Assembly (NCBI GenBank): GCA_017628675.1
Contig: JAGBYS010000269.1
Location: forward strand, 1 to 5,570
Reading direction: 5' to 3'
Length of the DNA: 5,570 nucleotides
DNA from: Tidjanibacter sp.
GTDB lineage: Bacteria; Bacteroidota; Bacteroidia; Bacteroidales; Rikenellaceae
Below, in pieces: positions 1 through 4,698 of the stretch. A program made the translations under genes and the position numbers. The notes under the pieces are model-generated. The model saw only the letters and a list, made by a program, of their open reading frames with translations, did not search any database and had not been told where the DNA came from. How positions within the stretch are numbered: the first letter of the stretch is position 1; each line of letters opens with the position of its first letter.

Positions 1-100
1 AGAGGGTGTTCACACCCTAACGGTTACCCTCACCACTGACGAGGGCGAGATTATCACCGTCAAAACCAAAAGAGTCTGGAAGCCTGAGGTAGAGGAGTAA
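1..100 (+). CDS. C-terminal end of an unidentified protein (partial)
   Basis: The frame starting at base 2 is open from the window edge to a TAA at 98-100 and gives 32 residues, beginning EGVHTLTVTL and ending KRVWKPEVEE. A second stop (TAG) follows directly in frame. The alternation of Thr/Val/Ile with charged residues suggests paired beta strands, as in the last strands of a beta-sandwich domain, but this is inference from a short tail. I do not recognise a family and assign no function. It converges with ispE, and the strong stem-loop at 134-170 separates the two ends. The short length is the only reason for less than full confidence; the frame, the clean double stop and the placement before a terminator all fit a real gene end. 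Confidence 0.6.
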   Translation, partial: EGVHTLTVTLTTDEGEIITVKTKRVWKPEVEE

Positions 101-133
101 TAGCAATCACAAAAGATTGTGCATAAAACCAAA

Positions 134-170
134 GTGCCCCCGAAAGTTTGATATAAACTTTCGGGGGCAC
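134..170 (-). terminator. Strong stem-loop terminator between convergent genes
   Basis: Perfect 16-bp inverted repeat GTGCCCCCGAAAGTTT (134-149) and its complement (155-170) around a 5-base loop GATAT. Read on the minus strand, the stem is followed by TTTGGTTTTA, a U-rich tail, so it fits an intrinsic terminator for ispE, whose stop lies 17 bases upstream on that strand. On the plus strand the tail is poorer in T (TCATTATG), but the stem would still lie 33 bases after the stop of the left-hand gene. It probably serves both convergent genes, more efficiently for ispE. Confidence 0.8.
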
Positions 171-187
171 TCATTATGTGGGAGTTT

Positions 188-1003
188 TTATAGTTGGCTC
201 ACGAAGACCTGCTCGCCCACGAAGATGGGCTTGTAGTCGGGCTCCTTCTCAAACAGACCATACATTGCCGAGCCCGAGCCCGACATTGAGGCGTAGAGGG
301 CTCCTCGGCGTTGCAACTCGCGCTTGATGTTGGCAAGGGCGGTGTGGCGCGCAAAGAGCGAGGGCTCAAAACTGTTGACGATGTTCTCCTGCCACTGGTT
401 GAGGGGGAGCTGAAGCCTTCGCTCCAGAGGTTGCGAGGGCACAAAGGGGGTGACACCTGCGTAGGCCTCGGGGGTGGAGATTCCGAAGTCGGGCTTGGTG
501 ACCACACACCACAGACCCGAGAGATCCACCTCGGCGGGAGAGAGAATCTCGCCCCTGCCACGACAGAACATCGGGCGGGAGTGTACGAAGAAGGGGACAT
601 CGCTGCCGAGTCGTGCGGCGAGGGCGACCATCTCCTGGTCGGAGATCTCCAGTCCGTAAATCTCTGCAATACCCTTCATTGCGGCCACGGCGTCGGCACT
701 GCCACCGCCAAGCCCCGCACCAAAGGGGATGTGTTTCTCCAGGTGCATACTCACGCCACCAATGTTGTACTGCTCCTTGAGCAGCATCCACGCCTTGGTC
801 ACAAGGTTGCGGTCGTTGGTGCAGTTGATGCCGAGCCCGTCAATCTGGAGCGAACAGCCCTTTGCGGCGCTGGGGAGCACCTCGAGCGTGTCGTGTACGC
901 CCAGGAAGGGGACCATAAGGGTGTCGATTTCGTGGTAGCCGTCCTCTCGCTTGCGGAGGATGTCGAGGCCGATGTTGATCTTTGGGTATGCGTTGATGAT
1001 CAT
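188..1003 (-). CDS. ispE: 4-diphosphocytidyl-2-C-methyl-D-erythritol kinase
   Basis: Cytosolic GHMP-superfamily kinase that phosphorylates CDP-ME with ATP to CDP-ME 2-phosphate in the MEP pathway to isopentenyl diphosphate. The 271-aa product is about the usual length for IspE. Visible motifs: the N-terminal substrate-binding segment AYPKINIGLDIL with Lys8 and, further on, DGYH (21-24); the glycine-rich ATP loop PFGAGLGGGSADA (93-105); RLGSDVPFF with the likely catalytic Asp135; and the C-terminal GHMP motif MSGSGSAMYGLF (240-251). The ATG at 1001-1003 places the first motif a few residues from the N-terminus, as expected, and sits after an A-rich leader (AAAAACCAAACAGAAA) with no Shine-Dalgarno site, normal for Bacteroidetes. 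It is transcribed away from the GSCFA gene from a shared promoter region and ends at the stem-loop at 134-170. It appears to be a single-gene unit. Nothing essential looks missing. Confidence 0.97.
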   Translation of the reverse strand: MIINAYPKINIGLDILRKREDGYHEIDTLMVPFLGVHDTLEVLPSAAKGCSLQIDGLGINCTNDRNLVTKAWMLLKEQYNIGGVSMHLEKHIPFGAGLGGGSADAVAAMKGIAEIYGLEISDQEMVALAARLGSDVPFFVHSRPMFCRGRGEILSPAEVDLSGLWCVVTKPDFGISTPEAYAGVTPFVPSQPLERRLQLPLNQWQENIVNSFEPSLFARHTALANIKRELQRRGALYASMSGSGSAMYGLFEKEPDYKPIFVGEQVFVSQL

Positions 1004-1016
1004 TTTCTGTTTGGTT

Positions 1017-1048
1017 TTTGTGGTGTAAATATAAAAATTTTATCTTTG
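1017..1048 (+). promoter_or_regulatory. Bacteroidetes-type promoter of the GSCFA gene
   Basis: TTTG (1017-1020) and a perfect TAnnTTTG element, TATCTTTG (1041-1048), are separated by exactly 20 bp. This is a full match to the Bacteroidetes primary sigma factor promoter. The start site would lie near 1053-1055, leaving a leader of roughly 14 nt before the ATG at 1068. A 13-bp palindrome ATAAAA-A-TTTTAT (1031-1043) sits between the two elements, on the axis shared with the divergent ispE promoter. Confidence 0.75.
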
Positions 1049-1057
1049 TCCCCCAAA
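1026..1057 (-). promoter_or_regulatory. Bacteroidetes-type promoter of ispE
   Basis: On the minus strand, TTTG (1054-1057) is followed after exactly 20 bp by TATATTTA (1026-1033), one mismatch from the Bacteroidetes -7 consensus TAnnTTTG. The spacing matches the known 19-21 bp. A transcript would start near 1020, giving a leader of under 20 nt before the ispE ATG. It overlaps the forward promoter almost completely. No transcript data are available, so this is a motif-based call. Confidence 0.6.
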
Positions 1058-1067
1058 GCCTAAGAGT

Positions 1068-2033
1068 ATGAAATTTCGCACCGAGATAACTATCACCCCA
1101 AGTGTCAGCAAGATAGACCAATACACCAAAATCTTTTCGATGGGCTCCTGCTTCGCCCACGAGATGGCCACAAGGCTCTCCCGTGTGGGCATTGCGACCC
1201 TCTGTAACCCTCTGGGTGAGCTCTACAATCCGCTCTCCATCGAGAGGGCCGTGGAGCGCATCTGCCGCCGAGAGGAGGTGCACGAGGAGGAGCTCTGCCA
1301 AAGGGGCGATGTGTGGTTCAGCTACCACACCCACGGCGACTTCGATGGCCTCTGCCCACAGGAAGTTTGCCAGAGGATTAATGGTGCATTGGAGAGGGCA
1401 GACCATTGGCTGCAGCAGGCCGAGGTGGTCATCCTGACGCTCGGCACGGCGTGGGTCTATGAGCGTGAGGGTGAGGTTGTTGCCAACTGCCATAAGATGC
1501 CCGCCGAGGAGTTCCGTCGCCGCCGCCTTACGGTGGAGGAGGTGGTGGCCTCGCTGGAGAGAACAATCGATATGCTCGCCCCCAGGAGGGTGATACTCAC
1601 CGTGAGCCCCGTGCGTCACCTTGCCGATGGGCTCGACGGCAACTCGCTCTCGAAGGCAATCCTGAGGGTGGCCATCCAGGAGATCGTGGAGCGTCGCGGG
1701 GAGGCCGAATACTTCCCTTCGTATGAGATTCTGATGGACGATTTGAGGGACTACCGCTACTATGGCGACGATATGACCCACCCCTCGAGGGCGGCTGTGG
1801 AGTACATCTGGGAGCGCTTTGTGGAGTGCCACCTAAGCCGTGAGGCCCTCTCTGTAGCGGAACGATTTGCCAAACTAAGCGAGGCCGCATCCCACCGCCC
1901 ACTGCACCCCGAGAGCAGGGAGTATGCCCGCTTCCGAGAGGCTATGCTGGAGCGTGCCAGAGGGCTCGTGGAGGAGTTCCCGAACAACGAGGTGGCATCA
2001 AGGCTTGTTGAGTCTTTTTCGGTGGAAATGTAG
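1068..2033 (+). CDS. GSCFA domain protein, SGNH-hydrolase-like
   Basis: A 321-aa protein carrying the signature that names the GSCFA family: FSMGSCFA at 23-30, close to the N-terminus. Further features are VILTLGTAWVYE (121-132), NCHK (140-143), ILTVSPVRH (176-184), and DDMTHPS (234-240). The first and last blocks resemble blocks I and V of SGNH hydrolases: Ser27 would be the nucleophile and Asp235/His238 the rest of the triad. An esterase or transferase role is therefore plausible, but to my knowledge no substrate is established for the family. I see no signal peptide or membrane segment, so it is probably cytoplasmic. The last 60 or so residues, after the THPS block, are charged and mostly helical in character. 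The ATG at 1068 follows a clear promoter with a very short leader. It is divergent from ispE and 102 bp upstream of the phosphatase-like gene on the same strand. Confidence 0.92.
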   Translation: MKFRTEITITPSVSKIDQYTKIFSMGSCFAHEMATRLSRVGIATLCNPLGELYNPLSIERAVERICRREEVHEEELCQRGDVWFSYHTHGDFDGLCPQEVCQRINGALERADHWLQQAEVVILTLGTAWVYEREGEVVANCHKMPAEEFRRRRLTVEEVVASLERTIDMLAPRRVILTVSPVRHLADGLDGNSLSKAILRVAIQEIVERRGEAEYFPSYEILMDDLRDYRYYGDDMTHPSRAAVEYIWERFVECHLSREALSVAERFAKLSEAASHRPLHPESREYARFREAMLERARGLVEEFPNNEVASRLVESFSVEM

Positions 2034-2049
2034 CAATCTCTGGCAAAAA

Positions 2050-2065
2050 TGCCCTTTGGAGGGCA
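2050..2065 (+). terminator. Small hairpin after the GSCFA gene, possible weak terminator
   Basis: The 6-bp stem TGCCCT (2050-2055) / AGGGCA (2060-2065) has a TTGG loop and lies 16 bases after the GSCFA stop. The following sequence AATTTCCCCTTT is only partly T-rich, so termination would be inefficient. It overlaps an alternative 4-bp pairing, GGCA/TGCC (2042-2053). The placement fits a gene end, but the signal itself is weak. Confidence 0.35.
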
Positions 2066-2084
2066 AATTTCCCCTTTGCGGCTC

Positions 2085-2112
2085 TAAATATCAAAGATAT
2101 TTACTATCTTTA
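2085..2112 (+). promoter_or_regulatory. 19-bp palindrome plus candidate -7 element upstream of the phosphatase-like gene
   Basis: TAAATATC (2085-2092) and GATATTTA (2096-2103) form a perfect 8-bp inverted repeat around AAA. One base later is TATCTTTA (2105-2112), one mismatch from TAnnTTTG and 23 bases before the ATG at 2136. The only nearby TTTG (2075-2078) is 26 bp from it, longer than the usual 19-21 bp, so the -33 element is uncertain. The palindrome's place in the spacer of this candidate promoter would suit an operator for a dimeric regulator, but that is inference. It could equally be chance in AT-rich DNA. Confidence 0.4.
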
Positions 2113-2135
2113 CCCGATATTTTCAAAGCACGCAT

Positions 2136-3731
2136 ATGAGAAATCGAGTACTTATATCCTTACTTCTTATGTTTGTGACTGTTACGGCTGTTGCGGCCGA
2201 GCAGCCACGACTCATCGTAAACTTTGTGGTTTCGCATATGAGGGAGTCCGACCTGGTGCACTACGAGGCCGGCTTTGGTGACGAGGGCTTCAAACGACTG
2301 CTCAAGGGTACCTACTACCCCTATGTCTACTACCCCTTTGCACCCACTACTCCCTCGGCTCTGGCCACCCTCTCGACGGGTGCGCTGCCTGCCATCCACG
2401 GCATCACGGGTGAGGGCTGGTGGAACCAGACAACCCAGAAGAGGGTGTCGGCGGTGAGCGACCCCAAGTGTATGAGCTTCAACTGCGACACGGAGGAGAG
2501 TAAGGTGTCCAATGCCAACCTCATATTTGAGACCATCGGCGATGTGGTGGTGAGGAACACCAACGGTGGCCGCTCGGTGTCCATCGCCTCGGACGCCTCG
2601 TCGGCAATCATCCTCGGAGGTACGAATCCCTCGGAGGTGTGGTGGCTCGACTCGCTCTCGGCTACCTGGACCACCTCCACCAAGTATCACCACTCGATGC
2701 CCAAGTGGGTCAACGACTTCAACAACTCGGGCTATTGGCTGCGTCAGCTGGGCCTCCCCTGGATTCTCTCCAAGCGCGACCAGGCCTATGTGAACAAGCG
2801 CAGCTCGGTGGTACGCCCCTATGGCTATAAGCTCACCGACGAGGAGCGCACACGCCGTTCGCAGCCTCGCGATCTGAGGGAGGTGCTCAATAGCTATGTG
2901 GCCAACGATGTGTTGGCTATGTTTGCCGAGAAGATCATTGTGAACAACTACTTGGGCGCCGACGACCAGGTGGATATGATAACCATCTGCTTCGATGCCC
3001 CTAGGCGTATTGCGGCACGCTATGGCCTCTCGTCCCGAGAGATGGAGGATATGTACTACAGGCTCGACCAGAACCTGGCCAACATTATGTACTTTGCGGA
3101 GACCCAGACCGAGGGTCGTGTGATCTTCACCCTCACCTCCGATGGTGGCAATAGGGAGTATGTGAGCAGCGACAAGGTCTTCAACTCCTCCCAGGCCCGC
3201 TTCCTGATAAACAGTTTCCTCTCGGCCACCTATGGCAAGGGCGATTGGGTGCTCGGATGTGAGAACTGCTCCTTCTGGCTCAACCATACGCTCATCTTCT
3301 CCAAGGGCCTGGAGGTGGCTACGGTGCAACAGCAGGTGGCCAACTTTGCGCTCCAGCTCCGAGGTGTATCGCACGCAGTGTCGGCCTCCGATATGGCCGC
3401 CAGCGGTGCGCTCTTTGGCGTTATGGAGCTCATCCAGAATAGCTACTACCCCAAGCGCTCGCCCGATGTGACGCTGGTGCTGATGCCCGACTGGTGTAAC
3501 ACCTACCGTGAGGACTATGTGGCTCGCACCTCCTCGCAGCTCATCTACGCCCCCTATCGTCGCTCGCTGATTGCGATGTGTGGTATGGGCATTGAGGATG
3601 GCAAGGTGATCAACCAGAAGGTCGATATGCGCTCGTTTGTGGTGACAATGGCCCGCATCCTGGGTATGGAGTCGCCCATCGGTGCCGAGTGGGACCCCCT
3701 GCCCGAGGCCGGCTCCGACGCAAAACGGTAG
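2136..3731 (+). CDS. Secreted alkaline-phosphatase-superfamily protein, PafA-like, probably catalytically degenerate
   Basis: A 531-aa protein with a signal peptide (MRNR, hydrophobic core to about residue 18, AVAA before EQP; cleavage near 21) and no lipobox, so probably periplasmic. It aligns over its length with Bacteroidetes PafA alkaline phosphatases: GFKRLL (51-56), STGALPAIHGI (80-90), STKYHHSMPKWVNDFN (181-196), EMEDMYYRLD (302-311), FTLTSDGG (331-338), CGMGI (482-486).

Against PafA of Elizabethkingia, recalled from memory, the nucleophile Thr79 is kept as Thr72 and Asp352 as Asp336; Asp305 may be Asp287. Other key residues appear changed: Asp38 to Ser33, His309 to Arg or Ala (291 or 294), His353 to Gly337, His486 to Arg476, Asn100 to Glu93, Lys162 to Asp153 and Arg164 to Ser155. 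The fold looks intact and the frame unbroken, so it may be a binding or structural protein rather than a phosphatase. Cys375 and Cys378 form a CxxC. The start was chosen for the signal peptide. It is followed by a terminator-like hairpin. Confidence 0.9.
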   Translation: MRNRVLISLLLMFVTVTAVAAEQPRLIVNFVVSHMRESDLVHYEAGFGDEGFKRLLKGTYYPYVYYPFAPTTPSALATLSTGALPAIHGITGEGWWNQTTQKRVSAVSDPKCMSFNCDTEESKVSNANLIFETIGDVVVRNTNGGRSVSIASDASSAIILGGTNPSEVWWLDSLSATWTTSTKYHHSMPKWVNDFNNSGYWLRQLGLPWILSKRDQAYVNKRSSVVRPYGYKLTDEERTRRSQPRDLREVLNSYVANDVLAMFAEKIIVNNYLGADDQVDMITICFDAPRRIAARYGLSSREMEDMYYRLDQNLANIMYFAETQTEGRVIFTLTSDGGNREYVSSDKVFNSSQARFLINSFLSATYGKGDWVLGCENCSFWLNHTLIFSKGLEVATVQQQVANFALQLRGVSHAVSASDMAASGALFGVMELIQNSYYPKRSPDVTLVLMPDWCNTYREDYVARTSSQLIYAPYRRSLIAMCGMGIEDGKVINQKVDMRSFVVTMARILGMESPIGAEWDPLPEAGSDAKR

Positions 3732-3755
3732 ATAGAACCACAACCTATGGTTACA

Positions 3756-3784
3756 GCGATACGAAGTATCGCATAAAAGTTTTT
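3756..3784 (+). terminator. Probable terminator after the phosphatase-like gene
   Basis: Stem GCGATAC (3756-3762) / GTATCGC (3766-3772) with a GAA loop, then ATAAAAG and TTTTT at 3780-3784. It begins 25 bases after the TAG stop. The T-run starts eight bases after the stem rather than directly, which lowers confidence. The hairpin, a compact near-palindrome, may instead be a copy of a dispersed intergenic repeat. Confidence 0.5.
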
Positions 3785-3866
3785 GGTGCAGCTTTTTACA
3801 AAAAGCTGCGAAAAAGAAAGAAAAAAGGTGCAGCTTTTTAGAAAAGCTGCGAAAACAAAAAGCTGC
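3785..3866. repeat. Tandem inverted-repeat cluster upstream of sufE
   Basis: A unit beginning GGTGCAGCTTTTTA occurs at 3785 and again at 3827, 42 bp apart. Each copy is a hairpin. The first pairs GCAGCTTTTT (3788-3797) with AAAAAGCTGC (3800-3809). The second pairs GCAGCTTTT (3830-3838) with AAAAGCTGC (3842-3850). A third, unpaired right arm AAAAAGCTGC lies at 3857-3866. The connecting DNA is almost pure purine on the plus strand. On the minus strand the second hairpin is followed by a long T-rich tract, which could terminate antisense transcription. This looks like a REP-type intergenic repeat; whether it recurs in the genome cannot be seen here. It lies in the putative sufE leader, ending 11 bases before the ATG. 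Confidence 0.8.
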
Positions 3867-3877
3867 AAAAAGAAAAA

Positions 3878-4306
3878 ATGGAAATGAAAGATAGAGTTCA
3901 AGAGGAGATTATCGCCGACATCGAGATGTTCGACGATGTGGACGATAGACTCCAGTACCTGATTGATATGGCCGATGAGTGCCAGGAGATAGACCCGAAA
4001 CATAAGACTGAGGAGTACCTGATTGACGGTTGCCAGTCGAGAGTGTGGATTGACGCACGAATGGAGGATGGCAAGGTCTACTTTGCGACGGATGCGGATG
4101 CGCTCATCGTTAAGGGTATTGCGGGCCTGCTGACCAGGGCGCTTGGTGGTCGCACCCCCGATGAGATTATAGGCACCGAGCTCTACTTCATTGACCGCAT
4201 AGGTATCCGCTCCTACCTTTCGCCCACCAGGGCCAACGGCCTGGGCGAGATGCTCAAGCAGATGAGGCGCTATGCTGTGGCCTTCAAGGCGGTGAGCAAC
4301 GAGTAG
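3878..4306 (+). CDS. sufE: SufE, sulfur acceptor for Fe-S cluster assembly
   Basis: A 142-aa cytosolic protein of SufE family size. SufE takes the persulfide sulfur from the cysteine desulfurase SufS, boosts its turnover, and passes sulfur to the SufBCD scaffold. The active-site loop is clear: LIDGCQSRVW (48-57) with acceptor Cys52. Also typical are FDDVDDRLQYLIDMA (18-32), the DADALIVKGIAGLL segment (72-85), and LSPTRANGLGEML (114-126) near the C-terminus. The ATG at 3878 (MEMK) is used; an ATG two codons later at 3884 is equally possible and would change little. The leader is A-rich without a Shine-Dalgarno site, and lies directly behind the inverted-repeat cluster. I find no good TAnnTTTG element in the 146-bp gap, so the promoter is unclear. 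It ends in tandem TAG stops, 35 bp before the DUF59 gene, and the two are probably co-transcribed. Confidence 0.96.
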   Translation: MEMKDRVQEEIIADIEMFDDVDDRLQYLIDMADECQEIDPKHKTEEYLIDGCQSRVWIDARMEDGKVYFATDADALIVKGIAGLLTRALGGRTPDEIIGTELYFIDRIGIRSYLSPTRANGLGEMLKQMRRYAVAFKAVSNE

Positions 4307-4341
4307 TAGTGGGAGAGAATAGTGAGTAAGAGAAAAGAGAG

Positions 4342-4668
4342 ATGGGAATGACACCGGAAGAGATACAGAGCGTCGAGAGAGAGATTGTGGATGTGCTCAA
4401 GAACATCTACGACCCCGAGATACCCGTGAACATCTACGACCTCGGCTTGGTCTACGACATAGACTATACCCCCGACGGGAAGGTGCACATCAGGATGACA
4501 CTCACCGCCCCCAACTGCCCTATGGCCGACTTCCTCGTGGAGGAGGTGCACACCCAGGTGGCCAAGGTGAGGGGTGTCGGCGAGGTGGTTGTGGAGATAG
4601 TCTTCGAGCCACCCTGGGATAAGAATATGATGAGCGAGGAGGCTCTTATGGAGCTCGGTATGCTGTAG
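4342..4668 (+). CDS. DUF59/MIP18-family Fe-S assembly factor (SufT-like)
   Basis: A 108-aa stand-alone DUF59 (MIP18) domain protein, the family that includes SufT, PaaD and eukaryotic CIA2. Members help load Fe-S clusters onto target proteins. Family hallmarks are present in order: DPEIPVNIYDLGLVYDI (24-40), MTLTAPNCPMADFL (52-65) with the conserved Cys59, VRGVGEVVVEIVFEPPWD (76-93), and a short C-terminal tail ending ALMELGML. The ATG at 4342 (MGMT) follows purine-rich AGAGAAAAGAGAG; the ATG at 4348 is an alternative. It sits 35 bp after sufE and 30 bp before the DUF2851 gene on the same strand, with no terminator between, so an operon is likely. The pairing with sufE supports a role in Fe-S maturation, though the exact client proteins are unknown. 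I leave the symbol empty because stand-alone DUF59 proteins are not all equivalent to SufT. Confidence 0.93.
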   Translation: MGMTPEEIQSVEREIVDVLKNIYDPEIPVNIYDLGLVYDIDYTPDGKVHIRMTLTAPNCPMADFLVEEVHTQVAKVRGVGEVVVEIVFEPPWDKNMMSEEALMELGML

Positions 4669-4698
4669 GGGGAAGATAAACTTTTTGGCCGAGGCGCT

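Noticed and set aside
103..122. Possible hairpin CAATC/GATTG after the first stop codon
   Set aside because: Only five base pairs around an ACAAAA loop with no T-run; the 16-bp stem just downstream explains termination better.
311..1063. Plus-strand open frame of about 250 codons across ispE
   Set aside because: Shadow of ispE, which has all GHMP kinase motifs on the other strand; the shadow product resembles no family I know and spans the divergent promoter gap.
840..1832. Minus-strand open frame of about 330 codons covering the GSCFA gene and the start of ispE
   Set aside because: It runs through two well-supported genes and both divergent promoters; its last part is ispE read in another frame.
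2160..3743. Very long open frame antisense to the phosphatase-like gene (about 527 codons)
   Set aside because: The sense gene has a signal peptide and clear family motifs. The antisense frame is open because the GC-rich sense codons rarely create reverse stops. Its product is His/Gly/Val-rich with no recognisable domain.
3737..3752. Short inverted repeat AACC/GGTT after the phosphatase-like gene
   Set aside because: Four base pairs is within chance expectation.
3785..3866. Possible CRISPR-like array
   Set aside because: Only two full units, each a self-complementary hairpin, with A-rich low-complexity DNA between them rather than unique spacers, and no cas genes.
3554..4354. Minus-strand open frame across the repeat cluster and sufE
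   Set aside because: It overlaps the strongly supported sufE and the end of the phosphatase-like gene, and its Phe/Leu-rich middle is only the translation of the A-rich repeat region.
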